Shown: positions 33,093-43,338, counted from the stretch's first letter. The stretch is DNA of 64,000 nt from Bacteroides sp. 51 (GCF_010500965.1 NZ_QVMI01000011.1:10085-74084); one strand, 5' to 3'. Numbers and translations: made by a program. Notes: generated from the letters alone by a model not told the origin.

Positions 33093-34184
33093 CTAAAAAT
33101 CATCATTAAATCGGTCCATTTGCATCTTTAACTTTGCAAAACTCTCCTTTCTTTTCGATAAGTCGACTTGATTATAGTAGATATATCCTAGATCTCCGGA
33201 CAAATGGGCTTCTGACAAAACACTATCTTCTGTTATATTATTGGCCACTTTTATTAACTTTATGGCTTCTTTTCCCCATTCTTCTGCCTTTTCCAAATCA
33301 TCTTTCATTTCATAATAGAGTGATATGTTGGAAGCAATGCGTGCTTTCTTTTTCCCTTTTTGAGTCTCATATGCCCGTTCCCAAAGCGTAAAGGCCTTAT
33401 CCCAATTGTTAGATTGAATAAAGAATGCTGCATCTCGCATTTCGGATGAGCCATTGGCAAAATAATACCGGTTGACAGTATTCCAATGCGGCGTCATATA
33501 CTTAGTTGGGATGGTACCGGCAAAATCTGAAGCTTCATTAATCAACTGTTCATCCGAAATAACTTTAGTTCGTGCATTTGATACTGAATTGGCGAGGCCT
33601 TCCCAGAAGATGCTGTCACTTCCATTAATCATCACTAAAGGAGAATGGCGATTGGGAATGTATAAATTCACTTTAGGATATACTTTTGCATCTGTATTGC
33701 CCAGAAAACCCATTTCTCCCATAGGATACACTTGCTTTTGTACGATGATTTGAATTTCCTCCAATGCAATCAGCATGTCCACATCCAGAGTCTTTATGAG
33801 TTCATTGACATCTTTTTTGTTTAGTGTGGCTTCTTTTTGGGTTGCTCCACTGACCTGCAAGGCAGAGTCACAAACAACAACTTCATTAAAATAGTTTTCT
33901 GCCGCTACAGCTTCGGCCAATGATTCGGTTGTTATTCTCGGATCACCATTTACTCTGTATCTTTCAAAGAATCCATTTGTCTTATCTAAAAGTATGCTGT
34001 CTGTCTCAGTATGAATACGGCCAAGGGGTTCACTCACATTATTAACAATAGCAACCCGCTTAATTTGAGATGGAAAGCTAATGTCTGCAGGAACCAAATA
34101 GTCGATAGGAATAACATTGACTGTTTGGCAAGAATAAAGTATAAAACCAATTATTATGGCATGAATGAAACCGATTTTCTTCAT
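33093..34184 (-). CDS. Lipoprotein, DUF6340-like, with TPR-like C-terminus
   Basis: The start at 34184 (MKKIGFIHAIIIGFILYSCQ) gives 363 residues with a lipobox (LYSC). The N-terminal half (about 25-230) has an alpha/beta pattern (SQIKRVAIVNNVSEPLG, LDVDMLIALEEIQI) resembling DUF6340 lipoproteins of Bacteroidales. The C-terminal third has TPR-like helices (AFTLWERAYETQKGKKKARIASNIS, DDLEKAEEWGKEAIKLI). A -7 element TATTTTTG (plus 34212-34219) lies upstream. Function unknown; probably faces the periplasm or cell surface. Confidence 0.8.
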   Translation of the reverse strand: MKKIGFIHAIIIGFILYSCQTVNVIPIDYLVPADISFPSQIKRVAIVNNVSEPLGRIHTETDSILLDKTNGFFERYRVNGDPRITTESLAEAVAAENYFNEVVVCDSALQVSGATQKEATLNKKDVNELIKTLDVDMLIALEEIQIIVQKQVYPMGEMGFLGNTDAKVYPKVNLYIPNRHSPLVMINGSDSIFWEGLANSVSNARTKVISDEQLINEASDFAGTIPTKYMTPHWNTVNRYYFANGSSEMRDAAFFIQSNNWDKAFTLWERAYETQKGKKKARIASNISLYYEMKDDLEKAEEWGKEAIKLIKVANNITEDSVLSEAHLSGDLGYIYYNQVDLSKRKESFAKLKMQMDRFNDDF

Positions 34185-34324
34185 AGCTTGTGGAGCGTTT
34201 AACTTAATAAGCAAAAATAAGACTTTTATTCTACTTCATATATTTTCTACTCCATTTTTTTAGAAAGAATATCACTACTGTCCACTAAAGAACGGACGAT
34301 TAAAAATTAAATAAATTTGGTTCA

Positions 34325-34660
34325 CTTGAACCGCTTCGTTCTTTGATATTTTTGAAATTAAAAGAAGAGTTCAACCTGCCATCTGTTTTTATAAAGTTCA
34401 GCAACTATAGCTTTGCTTTCGTGTACTGACGCTGTCGATATATGGAAGAAAGCGGGTATCTGAGTCTCTACATCATATAGAGTGTGTACTTTTGAGGAGC
34501 TGTTGTTATTTAATGCACTCTTTAGCAGGGATATAGGAAATGTGAACCGTGAAGCTTGAGATGCCAGGGCAATTGGTGCTGCATACCTTTATGCCTGATA
34601 AATAACCTAAACCTTATGTAATGAAAAGCCCCGGCACTTCACAAGGCCGGGGCTTATGTT
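34325..34660 (+). ncRNA. Candidate non-coding RNA (promoter 34325-34354, end near 34655)
   Basis: CTTG (34325-34328), an 18-bp spacer and TATTTTTG (34347-34354) form a plausible promoter reading right. Downstream there is no reading frame longer than about 15 codons, and the stretch ends in the GC-rich hairpin 34626-34655. A transcript of roughly 300 nt would result. It lacks recognisable signatures of tmRNA, RNase P RNA or SRP RNA. The remaining bases (34220-34324) show nothing. This is a weak call based on promoter plus terminator only. Confidence 0.3.
34624..34658. terminator. secA terminator
   Basis: AAGCCCCGGC (34626-34635) pairs with GCCGGGGCTT (34646-34655). Read on the minus strand it is followed by TTTTCATT, suiting secA; on the plus strand the T run is weaker. 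Confidence 0.85.
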
Positions 34661-34678
34661 TTTAAAGACATTGTTTAA

Positions 34679-37600
34679 TTAAACACGTCCGTGGCAGTTT
34701 TTATATTTCTTGCCGCTTCCACAAGGACAAGGATCGTTACGTCCTACGGTCTTTTCTACACGAACCGGTTCGCGTTTTACTTCGCGGGTATCACGTTGTG
34801 CAGCCGCCTGTTGGTTCGGATCGTTCAAATTGTCCAGATCTTGTTTTGATTCACGATATTTGCTCAAATCCTGGCGAGCCTCAGGAGCCGCCTGGCGTAC
34901 TTGTCCCGGATCTTGTATTGGAATCTGGCCACGCATCAGGATAGATATTGTTTGGTTGTTCAGTTTTTCAACCATGGTGTCAAACAGATTAACGGACTCC
35001 AGTTTGTAGATCAACAAAGGGTCTTTCTGTTCGTAGCTGGCATTCTGTACCGAATGTTTCAATTCGTCCAACTCACGGAGGTTTTCTTTCCAGCATTCAT
35101 CAATGATATGAAGCAAGATGGATTTCTCAAAAGACTTAACGACCTCTTTACATTCACTGTCGTAAGCAGCTTTCAGGTTGCATGAAATGTTATACATGCG
35201 CTTTCCGTCGGTAACCGGAATCATAATGTTTTCATACATGTGACCTTGGTTCTCATACACTTGTTTGATAACCGGGTAAGCTACTTGTGCCATTCTGTCC
35301 ATCTTGCGCTTGAAGTTCTCCATAGCCAGGTCGAATGCCTTTTCAGCAAGCTTCTCCTTCTTTATATTGCGGAAATCTTCTTCTGTGAAAGGAGCATCCA
35401 TAGCCAGGGTTTGAAGCATATCGAACTTACAGCCTTCGTAGTCATTGTTTTCGATAGAAGCTGCACATCTATCCCAGATCATATTGGAGATATCCATGCC
35501 GATACGTTCACCGATTAGTGCGTGGCGACGTTTGGTGTAAACTACTGTACGTTGTTTGTTCATAACATCGTCGTACTCAAGCAAACGTTTACGGATACCG
35601 AAGTTATTTTCTTCCACTTTCTTCTGTGCGCGCTCAATGGAATTGGAAATCATCTTATGCTCGATCATCTCACCTTCTTTGAATCCTAAGCGGTCCATAA
35701 CGCTGGCAATACGGTCGGATGAGAACAAACGCATCAAATCGTCTTCCAGAGAAACAAAGAACACGGAAGAACCCGGGTCACCCTGACGTCCGGCACGACC
35801 ACGTAACTGACGGTCGACACGGCGTGATTCGTGACGTTCGGTACCGATGATTGCCAAACCACCTGCGGCCTTAACTTCCGGACTTAACTTGATGTCGGTA
35901 CCACGACCTGCCATGTTGGTTGCAATAGTCACAATACCTTTTGTACCTGCCTGAGCTACAATGTCTGCTTCTTTCTGGTGTAATTTCGCATTCAATACGT
36001 TATGCTCAATTTTACGCATGGCAAGCATCTTACTCAACATTTCGGAGATTTCAACTGAAGTCGTACCTACCAGAACAGGACGTCCGGCGGCTACCAGTTG
36101 TTCAACCTCTTCAATAACGGCTTTATATTTCTCGCGTTTGGTTTTATAAACGCGGTCATTCATGTCTTTACGGGAAATCGGACGGTTGGTTGGAATAACA
36201 ACAACGTCCAGTTTGTAGATATCCCAGAACTCACCTGCTTCTGTTTCGGCCGTACCGGTCATACCCGAAAGTTTATGGTACATACGGAAATAGTTCTGCA
36301 AAGTGATGGTTGCGAAGGTTTGTGTAGCTGCTTCTACTTTCACACGCTCTTTAGCTTCGATAGCCTGGTGTAAACCGTCGGAATAACGGCGACCTTCCAT
36401 AATACGTCCGGTTTGCTCGTCTACAATTTTAACCTGGCCATCCATAACCACATATTCGTCGTCTTTTTCGAACATGGCGTAGGCTTTTAATAGCTGGTTG
36501 ATAGTGTGTACGCGCTCCGATTTGATCGCATAGTTGGTCATCAACGCATCTTTCTTTTCCAGTTTTTGCTCATCGTTCAATCCGACTTCTCCTTCGAGTT
36601 CCGAGAGTTCCGATGCGATATCAGGCAATACGAATAAGGTCTGATCTTCGGCATTACCTGTAATCAGGTCGATACCCTTATCTGTAAGGTCTACACTGTT
36701 GATCTTTTCATCAATAACAAAGTATAACGGTTCGGTCACCTCGGGCATACGTTTGTTGTTTTGCTCCATGTAGATCTCTTCAGTCTTCAGCATACCGGCT
36801 TTGATACCTTGTTCGCTGAGGAACTTGATCAACGCTTTATTCTTGGGTAACGCTTTGTGGCTGCGATATAATGAAAGGAAACCTTCTTCCACCTCTTTCT
36901 TGTCATCGGAAGCAATCAGGCGTTTGGCCTCTGTCAGATACTTAGTAGCCAGGCTCTTTTGTATATCCATCAGTTTTTCTACCAAAGGACGAAGCTGTTC
37001 AAATAGCTGGTCTTCACCTTTAGGCACAGGACCGGAGATGATCAATGGCGTACGGGCATCGTCAATCAATACAGAGTCGACCTCATCGACGATGGCATAA
37101 TTGTGCTGGCGTTGCACCAGGTCTTTGGGGCTGATAGCCATGTTGTCGCGCAGATAGTCGAAACCAAATTCATTGTTTGTTCCGAACGTAATATCTGCCA
37201 GATAAGCCTGACGGCGACTGTCTGAGTTGGGTTGATGCTTATCGATACAATCTACGCTTAATCCGTGGAACATATAAAGAGGTCCCATCCATTCGGAGTC
37301 ACGTTTTGACAGGTAGTCATTTACCGTTACTACATGTACACCATTTCCGGTCAGTGCATTCAGGAATACCGGCAGGGTGGCTACAAGCGTTTTACCTTCT
37401 CCGGTAGCCATTTCGGATATCTTTCCTTTATGAAGAACAACACCACCGAAGAGCTGTACATCATAATGTATCATGTTCCAGGTCACCTCAGTTCCACCGG
37501 CTACCCAATGGTTTTGGTAGATGGCTTTATCGCCTTCGATGCGTACAAAATCTTTGGTTGCAGCCAACGTGCGGTCAAAGTCGGTAGCTGTAACTACAAT

Positions 37601-37978
37601 TTCTTCGTTTTCGGTGAAACGTCTGGCTGTATCTTTTACGATAGAGAAAGCAACAGGCAGTACCTCGTCTAATGCTTTTTCGTAGATTTCCAGTATCTCT
37701 TTTTCCAGTTTGTCGATCTGTGCAAATACACCTTCACGATCTTCAAGCTCAAGGCTTTCAATGCTAGCCTTTAATTCTTCGACTTTAGCACGTTCTGCTG
37801 TAGCAGAATTGTGGATATAAGCCTTTAGCTCTTCGGTCTTAGCGCGGAGAGCATCGTTATCCAGCTTTTCAACTTCCGGGTAAGCGGCTTTGATCTTATT
37901 TACCCAGGGCTGGATTTCTTTCATATCTCTTGTCGCTTTATTACCAACAAGCTTGCTTATGAATTCATTAAATCCCAT
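34679..37978 (-). CDS. secA: Preprotein translocase ATPase SecA
   Basis: A 1099-residue protein, longer than E. coli SecA (901), as usual for Bacteroidetes, which carry insertions in NBD1. Motor motifs are visible: Walker [16 protein letters not shown] (about 187-201), [19 protein letters not shown] (about 295-313), [12 protein letters not shown] in NBD2 (about 685) and [13 protein letters not shown] (about 730). The C-terminus has the SEC-C zinc motif [17 protein letters not shown], which binds SecB or ribosomes. It drives Sec-dependent export. It has its own -7 element TAACTTTG (plus 38022-38029) and a terminator at 34624-34658. Confidence 0.98.
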   Translation of the reverse strand: MGFNEFISKLVGNKATRDMKEIQPWVNKIKAAYPEVEKLDNDALRAKTEELKAYIHNSATAERAKVEELKASIESLELEDREGVFAQIDKLEKEILEIYEKALDEVLPVAFSIVKDTARRFTENEEIVVTATDFDRTLAATKDFVRIEGDKAIYQNHWVAGGTEVTWNMIHYDVQLFGGVVLHKGKISEMATGEGKTLVATLPVFLNALTGNGVHVVTVNDYLSKRDSEWMGPLYMFHGLSVDCIDKHQPNSDSRRQAYLADITFGTNNEFGFDYLRDNMAISPKDLVQRQHNYAIVDEVDSVLIDDARTPLIISGPVPKGEDQLFEQLRPLVEKLMDIQKSLATKYLTEAKRLIASDDKKEVEEGFLSLYRSHKALPKNKALIKFLSEQGIKAGMLKTEEIYMEQNNKRMPEVTEPLYFVIDEKINSVDLTDKGIDLITGNAEDQTLFVLPDIASELSELEGEVGLNDEQKLEKKDALMTNYAIKSERVHTINQLLKAYAMFEKDDEYVVMDGQVKIVDEQTGRIMEGRRYSDGLHQAIEAKERVKVEAATQTFATITLQNYFRMYHKLSGMTGTAETEAGEFWDIYKLDVVVIPTNRPISRKDMNDRVYKTKREKYKAVIEEVEQLVAAGRPVLVGTTSVEISEMLSKMLAMRKIEHNVLNAKLHQKEADIVAQAGTKGIVTIATNMAGRGTDIKLSPEVKAAGGLAIIGTERHESRRVDRQLRGRAGRQGDPGSSVFFVSLEDDLMRLFSSDRIASVMDRLGFKEGEMIEHKMISNSIERAQKKVEENNFGIRKRLLEYDDVMNKQRTVVYTKRRHALIGERIGMDISNMIWDRCAASIENNDYEGCKFDMLQTLAMDAPFTEEDFRNIKKEKLAEKAFDLAMENFKRKMDRMAQVAYPVIKQVYENQGHMYENIMIPVTDGKRMYNISCNLKAAYDSECKEVVKSFEKSILLHIIDECWKENLRELDELKHSVQNASYEQKDPLLIYKLESVNLFDTMVEKLNNQTISILMRGQIPIQDPGQVRQAAPEARQDLSKYRESKQDLDNLNDPNQQAAAQRDTREVKREPVRVEKTVGRNDPCPCGSGKKYKNCHGRV

Positions 37979-38021
37979 TGTATATATTCTATTATTTAAT
38001 TAGCTAAAATTTTAATGCGCA

Positions 38022-38029
38022 CAAAGTTA
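38022..38029 (-). promoter_or_regulatory. -7 element of secA
   Basis: TAACTTTG on the minus strand, 44 bp before the start. The expected -33 position falls in the TTGAAAG repeat tract. Confidence 0.6.
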
Positions 38030-38036
38030 CGCTAAT

Positions 38037-38143
38037 AAGTTGAAAGTTGAAAGTTGAAAGTTGAAAATTAAGTACTTGTGAAAGTATTTATGATACTGTA
38101 ATGCTCAAAATAACTTTCAACTTTCAATTTTCAATTTTCAACT
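38037..38143. repeat. Inverted TTGAAAG heptad-repeat tracts
   Basis: AAGTTGAAAGTTGAAAG-type heptads (38037-38070) are mirrored by AACTTTCAACTTTCAATTTTC-type heptads (about 38112-38143). They fill the secA upstream region and run into the stop codon of the phosphatase-like gene. They could form a long hairpin ending that transcript. Confidence 0.85.
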
Positions 38144-39713
38144 AAAAAAGGGGAGTGGAGGCACATGCATTCGGGGCACGTATCCTCATGAAGTGTGCCA
38201 GGGTCGGCGCTATGTGGTCAACGGTTACAGGCGTGTGAATGATTTCCGGTTTGATGGAACTGCCCAGAAAGATCAGAGGCATAGGGCTATGAGCATAGCG
38301 CACAACAGGGTTTACCTGTGCATTCTCATTAACGATGGTCCATCCTGGCAATACGCTGATTACCAGGTCGCCGGAGTATTTGCGGTTGAACGCATTTCTT
38401 TTTTTCTGAATATCGGGACTCCATGCACCTAGTAACAGGCGGTTTGCGGAGAAAACTTCGTCTACTCCACTAAATTGAATCAAAAATTCGGCCGACTTGG
38501 TTTGCACGTCGGCAAGGCTAAGTTGCTTTTCTTCAATCAATTTGTGGTTCAGGTATATTTGTTGATCGTAATATCCTTCTACATAATGTCCCTCGCCGTA
38601 TGAAGCCATGAGATACATGTTTAATAGGGCGGCGCAGCGATTCAGATAGAATTCTCCTCCGGGAATGCGGAATCTGCCTAGATCTACTCCTTCGGGAGCG
38701 GTATATCCGGTGGATGTGATAAAGAATATAACGTTTTGCAGGCCGACTTTTTTGTTAACCATCTCAAGCAGATCGGCAATGTTTTTGTCCAACCGGGCAT
38801 ATGTGTCCTGGATTTCAACAGAACCTTCCTGGATGCTTTGGTTGTTGTAGCTGCCTGCATAGAATGTGACGGATAAAAAGTCCGGGGTGTCATCCTCTCC
38901 GATGGTCGTATTCTTCAATAAATCGTCTACCAACATATTGACCTCGTCATTGACAAAGGGGCTGTTGATCAATCGTTTGAATTTATATTGTTTGGCGTCG
39001 GCAAATTTATATTTGAATGTTTCATTGAAGCGTTCGACTGTAATGTTTTTGTACGATCCCTCGGGATGCAGAGGTGTCCATATCATCGTTTCAATCCGTG
39101 AATCGACGGCATTGCGGTCATTATATAGATTAGCCCACCAGGGGAATTCGCTGTAATAGGTAGTACCTGCCCATTTGCCGGTCATGTCATTCATCCAGAA
39201 TGCTCCATCGGCTGAGTGTCCGGCTCCCAGGATGGCAGCATCGCGAAAGGGGGCAACTGCGTATACAAATCCTTTTCCCAGGGTGGAGGCCTTTAATTCA
39301 TCTCCAACGGTTGAAGTAAGCAACTGGGAAGGTGCAGAGTTGTCATTGGTGTAATAGCCCAGAAAGTTGGAATCATCTACGCACGAAACGGTTCGAAGGG
39401 TAGATATGTCTAACCGGTAGTTGGATATTATTCCATTAAAAGAAGGGGTTGTACCGGTGTATATGGCTGCCATGGCCGATGAACGGTCGGGGTTAGAGAA
39501 TGTATATTCTGCGTTGAGGAATACTTTTCCCTCTTTCCATAACCGTTTAAATCCTTTCTCACCATATAAAGACGAAAAGGCTTCTATGTAGTCCGTACGC
39601 AGCTGGTCAATCGTCAATCCAACTACCATTTTAGGAGTGGCAGGGAGCGATTGGGCTTGTAACCCGGTCAGGGTTAATACAGTCAGAATAGAAGTTAGTA
39701 TATGGCCTTTCAT
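38142..39713 (-). CDS. Alkaline-phosphatase-superfamily protein lacking metal ligands (pseudoenzyme)
   Basis: A 523-residue exported protein (signal MKGHILTSILTVLTLTGLQAQ) with the full PafA/type I phosphodiesterase fold. Landmarks include VVGLTIDQLRTDYIEAF, IYTGTTPSFNGI, AILGAGHSADGAFW, DTYARLDKNIADLL and PVTVDHIAPTLAHF. Compared with PafA as I recall it, Asp36 is kept, but the nucleophile motif PGHT reads PDRS (75-78), KDR reads FRD (156-158), the DxxxGH-type ligands align with S288 and Q292, and the TADHG motif reads TSTGY (333-337). Most zinc ligands are therefore gone. The start overlaps the lnb stop as ATGA, indicating tight coupling with the lipoprotein acyltransferase. A binding or scaffolding role is inferred. 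Confidence 0.82.
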   Translation of the reverse strand: MKGHILTSILTVLTLTGLQAQSLPATPKMVVGLTIDQLRTDYIEAFSSLYGEKGFKRLWKEGKVFLNAEYTFSNPDRSSAMAAIYTGTTPSFNGIISNYRLDISTLRTVSCVDDSNFLGYYTNDNSAPSQLLTSTVGDELKASTLGKGFVYAVAPFRDAAILGAGHSADGAFWMNDMTGKWAGTTYYSEFPWWANLYNDRNAVDSRIETMIWTPLHPEGSYKNITVERFNETFKYKFADAKQYKFKRLINSPFVNDEVNMLVDDLLKNTTIGEDDTPDFLSVTFYAGSYNNQSIQEGSVEIQDTYARLDKNIADLLEMVNKKVGLQNVIFFITSTGYTAPEGVDLGRFRIPGGEFYLNRCAALLNMYLMASYGEGHYVEGYYDQQIYLNHKLIEEKQLSLADVQTKSAEFLIQFSGVDEVFSANRLLLGAWSPDIQKKRNAFNRKYSGDLVISVLPGWTIVNENAQVNPVVRYAHSPMPLIFLGSSIKPEIIHTPVTVDHIAPTLAHFMRIRAPNACASTPLF

Positions 39714-40921
39714 TTGTCTTTTTTATATGTCAGTACAAGATTGCTTACTGAACGTACCAGCAAACAAAGTGCCAAAGGTAATATAGCTAAATTAAAATGC
39801 TGCGGATTTACCGGCCAAATCAAAATAAAAAGTGTTAAAACAATCGTATTTATCAGGTGATAATAGCTTTTCCTGCCTTTAGCTTCCTTGCGTAGGAACA
39901 GTGGGAGCAGTAAAATGTGTAGCGGGTGGAATACGAAGATTAAATAATTCGTACCGACAGCCGGATGCTCTGAAAAACATGACAAAAAGGCAAGCACACA
40001 ACCTGCCAAACCCGCAGCGGCGAATAGAATAAGGTCAATCCCCCAGAGTGATTTCTTTTTTCGTATTCCATAAATGGTAGCCGATGCAATGAGGATAAAA
40101 AGTAGAAGCATCGAACGCATGGGTGTTAATGGAAAGGGCTTTTCTTTCTCAATATCTTGTTCGGATACTACTTCTGACACACCACTGACTAAAGGGCGTT
40201 TTGTGTTGTTTTCGCCGGCAATCACTGCATGTTTAAATGCATCCATCAGGTATAGCGGAGCAAACATTTCTTCCCGGTAGCTGATCGGGCGGTCTGCTTC
40301 AACTCCAAGGCAAAGGTCCATGCCGAAGCGATCCCATTCATGTCCTTTGGACGATTGGTATATGATATCGCGGAAGCTTTGCCAGGGATCTACCGACTGA
40401 TAAACGATTTTCCCTGAAATGCTTTCTTCTATTTTATCCCGGGGACGGGTAGCACAGTTATCGTAGAAAAAATTATAGCGATATATCCTGTTCTCGGGTT
40501 GGTAATTCGTGTACAACAACTCCAACAGGACTTCCTTTTCTTTCGCATTCAGGTTCAGGTTTTGTTGCCATACGGCACGGTTATGATAGGCATACTCTGC
40601 TTCAAAACGAGGAAAGTCGACAACCCCGAGCATATAATCCGTTTCGCCTTTTACAAAGCGGTAAATAAAATTCGGGGTGTTGAAGCTGAATACTCCGTAA
40701 TTAAATACCACATCAATTCCTTTGCCCGGATCTTCATAGCGGATGGCTGTGTGCCCAAAAAGAGAATAAATCTCATCTCCCGGTGCACAGGTTAACAGGC
40801 TGAAACGGGTGGAATCGGTATTTGCGATAGTCGCAGACGCGGTATAGCTATACAGTATAGTTAGGAGAAATAGCAAGACGATACTCCTAACTCTATGATT
40901 TATGATGCGCTTGAAAAACAT
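39710..40921 (-). CDS. lnb: Lipoprotein N-acyltransferase Lnb-like (formerly DUF4105)
   Basis: The start at 40921 (MFFKRIINHRVRSIVLLFLL) follows a strong promoter by 5 bp; the frame extends to 41080 through a hairpin and is rejected. The product has 403 residues: signal/anchor (about 10-30), periplasmic DUF4105/Lnb domain (about 35-270) with FSLLTCAPGDEIYSLFGHTAIR and the FNYGVFSFNTPNFIYRFVKGETDYML block, then about five membrane helices to the end. Bacteroides Lnb completes triacylation of lipoproteins in place of Lnt; the assignment to that function rests on family membership. Coupled to the pseudo-phosphatase downstream. Confidence 0.85.
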   Translation of the reverse strand: MFFKRIINHRVRSIVLLFLLTILYSYTASATIANTDSTRFSLLTCAPGDEIYSLFGHTAIRYEDPGKGIDVVFNYGVFSFNTPNFIYRFVKGETDYMLGVVDFPRFEAEYAYHNRAVWQQNLNLNAKEKEVLLELLYTNYQPENRIYRYNFFYDNCATRPRDKIEESISGKIVYQSVDPWQSFRDIIYQSSKGHEWDRFGMDLCLGVEADRPISYREEMFAPLYLMDAFKHAVIAGENNTKRPLVSGVSEVVSEQDIEKEKPFPLTPMRSMLLLFILIASATIYGIRKKKSLWGIDLILFAAAGLAGCVLAFLSCFSEHPAVGTNYLIFVFHPLHILLLPLFLRKEAKGRKSYYHLINTIVLTLFILIWPVNPQHFNLAILPLALCLLVRSVSNLVLTYKKDK

Positions 40922-40926
40922 GTCGG

Positions 40927-40955
40927 CAAAGATACAAAGAATTATGAAAAACAAA
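40927..40955 (-). promoter_or_regulatory. lnb promoter
   Basis: On the minus strand, TTTG (plus 40952-40955), 17 bp, TATCTTTG (plus 40927-40934). The ATG follows after five bases, so the message would be leaderless or nearly so. Confidence 0.7.
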
Positions 40956-40989
40956 CTCTTAGTTCTATATACATGAAATATATAAGGAC

Positions 40990-41040
40990 TTTTTTGTGTT
41001 AATAGAGGTAGGTAGGACCTACCTCTATTAACACAAAAAA
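40990..41040. repeat. Perfect 24-bp inverted repeat with 3-nt loop
   Basis: 40990-41013 pairs perfectly with 41017-41040 around AGG. The ends are T6 and A6, so it looks like a bidirectional terminator, yet it lies between two divergent promoters. A CG-alternating tract (41054-41069, CGCGCGCCCGCGCGCG) follows. Confidence 0.92.
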
Positions 41041-41112
41041 ATAGCCTGTTATACGCGCGCCCGCGCGCGAGGAAAAGCAAAGTTGATTTTAAATTCTTTA
41101 CATCGCAATCAT

Positions 41113-41188
41113 AACTCTTAGAGTTGTGAGCATAACTCCTGGAGTTTTCCTGATAACTCTTAGAGTTATGGCAACAACTCTTAGAGTT
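41113..41188. repeat. 21-bp-periodic palindrome array B (four units)
   Basis: AACTCTTAGAGTT at 41113-41125, AACTCCTGGAGTT at 41134-41146 and AACTCTTAGAGTT at 41155-41167 and 41176-41188. Every step is exactly 21 bp. The second unit has two compensating changes that keep the palindrome. The 8-bp spacers are unrelated. The last unit ends 33 bp before the -33 element of coaX. Confidence 0.93.
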
Positions 41189-41220
41189 TTCAGACTATTT
41201 CATTAAAGTAGCGTATCTTG

Positions 41221-41251
41221 ATTGTAGTTTCCTTTTTTCTCCTTACATTTG
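41221..41251 (+). promoter_or_regulatory. coaX promoter
   Basis: ATTG (41221-41224), 19-bp spacer, TACATTTG (41244-41251). The start codon is at 41277. Confidence 0.72.
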
Positions 41252-41276
41252 CAGCCGTGTTTGGGTAAAACCGGAA

Positions 41277-42020
41277 ATGAAATTGCTTGTGAATTTAATC
41301 ATTGATATTGGAAATACGTCTACAAAAATGGCGGTGTTCGAACAGGACACTTTAATCGAAGTATTTTCAGATCCAGGGCAATCACTAGAAGCATTATCCC
41401 AAATCGTTTCGTCCTATACTATTGAACAGGGGATTGTAGCAACAGTTGTGAACCTTAAACCGGATATTTCAGAACAACTGAAAGTACTTTCTTTCCCTTT
41501 TCTCTGGTTGGGCAAAGACACACCTTTGCCAATCATTAATTTATACGAATCACCCGATACACTTGGTTATGATCGTATTGCAGCAGTTGTAGGAGCTTGT
41601 GCCCGGTTTCCGGAGAAGGACATATTGGTGGTTGATGCCGGAACGGCCATTACGTATGAGTTTGTAGATGCAAAAGGCAGGTACCACGGTGGGAACATTT
41701 CCCCGGGAGTATACATGCGTTTCAAAGCATTAAACCAGTACACCTCCCGTTTGCCGCTTGTTAACCCGGAAGGCAGAGTGCCGGATATGGGAAAAGACAC
41801 CGAAACGGCAATCCGGGCGGGGGTGATGAAAGGAGTTGAATATGAAATTCAAGGTTATATTATGTATTTGAGGCATAAATATCCTGAACTTTTGGTTTTT
41901 TTAACGGGTGGAGATGAATTTTCTTTTGATTCAAAACTAAAAAATATCATCTTTGCAGACAGATTTCTTGTATTGAAAGGATTAAATAGAATATTAAACT
42001 ATAATAATGGTAGGATATAA
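41277..42020 (+). CDS. coaX: Type III pantothenate kinase
   Basis: A 247-residue ASKHA-fold kinase. Visible motifs are the P-loop-like [16 protein letters not shown] (about 7-22), the [11 protein letters not shown] block (about 98-108), the metal/phosphate motif [16 protein letters not shown] (about 115-130) and [15 protein letters not shown] (about 137-151). It catalyses the first step of coenzyme A synthesis and, as type III, is not feedback-inhibited by CoA. It opens a six-gene envelope cluster, and its end overlaps the next gene by 14 bp. The upstream region holds palindrome array B. Confidence 0.95.
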   Translation: MKLLVNLIIDIGNTSTKMAVFEQDTLIEVFSDPGQSLEALSQIVSSYTIEQGIVATVVNLKPDISEQLKVLSFPFLWLGKDTPLPIINLYESPDTLGYDRIAAVVGACARFPEKDILVVDAGTAITYEFVDAKGRYHGGNISPGVYMRFKALNQYTSRLPLVNPEGRVPDMGKDTETAIRAGVMKGVEYEIQGYIMYLRHKYPELLVFLTGGDEFSFDSKLKNIIFADRFLVLKGLNRILNYNNGRI

Positions 42021-43299
42021 ACAAATATCATGTGCAGTTATGCTCATGATATTATCAGGAGTTGCAGTGGCTCAGAATAATACAAATTCTCCCTATACAC
42101 GTTACGGATACGGTGATTTATCTCCTCAAACTTTCGGGAAAAGTAAGGGTATGGGTGGAGTTGCTTACGGGTTGCGCGACAGCTACCAGGTAAATGCAGT
42201 TAATCCTGCCTCGTATACAATGGTTGATTCTTTGACATTCCTGTTTGATGCCGGACTCTCATTACAGAATACAAATCTGAGCGATGGCAAAACGAAAAAG
42301 AATGCGGGAAATTCAAGTTTTGATTATGTTGCCATGCAATTTCGTTTGCACCGCAGATTAGGTATGACATTGGGGCTACTGCCTTACTCGAACGTAGGAT
42401 ATAGCTTTACAGCAACCGATACCAGTGACCCTAGTAATATCAGTTATAAAACTTATTCGGGAGAAGGGGGATTTCATCAAGCTTTCCTGGGGGTAGGATT
42501 CAAAGTGCTAAAGAATCTTTCCATAGGGGTAAACGCCTCCTATTTTTGGGGAGATATAACCCGTCAGGACCATGTAGGTTTTGCCGAATATCAAAAATAT
42601 GAAACCTGGCGTGTGAACAACGTGTCTGTAAAAGATTTTAAGTTTGATATAGGGTTGCAATACACGCAAAAAATTAATAAGAAGAATGAGGTTACAATAG
42701 GGGCAGTCTTCTCTCCTAAAAGAAATTTGAATAATGATGCTTATCTGCGGACCCAAACAGCTATGAGTACAGGTAATGCTAGTTCACCATATACAGACTA
42801 TAACGTAGAAACAACAGACTTATATACAAAGTATGGATTACCAATGAGCATAGGTGTTGGTGCCGCATATATATACGATAAACATTTAACCCTCGCTGCG
42901 GACTATACTTATCAAAATTGGGCAGATGTGAAATACCAGGGGGAAAATAACTTCTACGATATGCAGAAAATTGCCGTCGGATTGGAATATATGCCAAATC
43001 AGTTTGGACGTAGTTACCTCTCGCTTATCAAATATCGTATAGGAGCATATTATTCTACTCCTTATTATAAGGTATATAAGATGGAGAATAACGAAAGAAA
43101 ACATTATAGAGCATCCAATGAATATGGAGTAACAGTCGGATTTGGCCTGCCATTACCACGTACACGTTCCGTATTAAGTATTTCTGCCCAATATGTTAAT
43201 GTGTCGGGCAAACAGGTTATGTTGGATGAGAAATATATGCGCCTATGTATTGGCGTGACATTTAATGAACGTTGGTTCTTTAAACGAAAAGTGGATTAA
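42007..43299 (+). CDS. Outer-membrane beta-barrel protein
   Basis: A 430-residue exported protein (signal about 1-22, [17 protein letters not shown]). The mature protein starts [28 protein letters not shown], the opening of a conserved Bacteroidetes barrel family related to FadL/PorV-like proteins, and continues with amphipathic strands (e.g. [17 protein letters not shown]) to [14 protein letters not shown]. No catalytic motif is seen. It overlaps coaX by 14 bp and precedes a TPR protein. The cluster with lptC and ppiD suggests outer-membrane biogenesis, but its substrate is unknown. Confidence 0.82.
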   Translation: MVGYKQISCAVMLMILSGVAVAQNNTNSPYTRYGYGDLSPQTFGKSKGMGGVAYGLRDSYQVNAVNPASYTMVDSLTFLFDAGLSLQNTNLSDGKTKKNAGNSSFDYVAMQFRLHRRLGMTLGLLPYSNVGYSFTATDTSDPSNISYKTYSGEGGFHQAFLGVGFKVLKNLSIGVNASYFWGDITRQDHVGFAEYQKYETWRVNNVSVKDFKFDIGLQYTQKINKKNEVTIGAVFSPKRNLNNDAYLRTQTAMSTGNASSPYTDYNVETTDLYTKYGLPMSIGVGAAYIYDKHLTLAADYTYQNWADVKYQGENNFYDMQKIAVGLEYMPNQFGRSYLSLIKYRIGAYYSTPYYKVYKMENNERKHYRASNEYGVTVGFGLPLPRTRSVLSISAQYVNVSGKQVMLDEKYMRLCIGVTFNERWFFKRKVD

Positions 43300-43338
43300 T
43301 TAGTCTAATAAGTATACTCACACTAAAATTATAATACA

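Noticed and set aside
34325-34660. tmRNA, RNase P RNA or SRP RNA gene
   Set aside because: None of the conserved cores of these RNAs could be found; left as an unnamed candidate.
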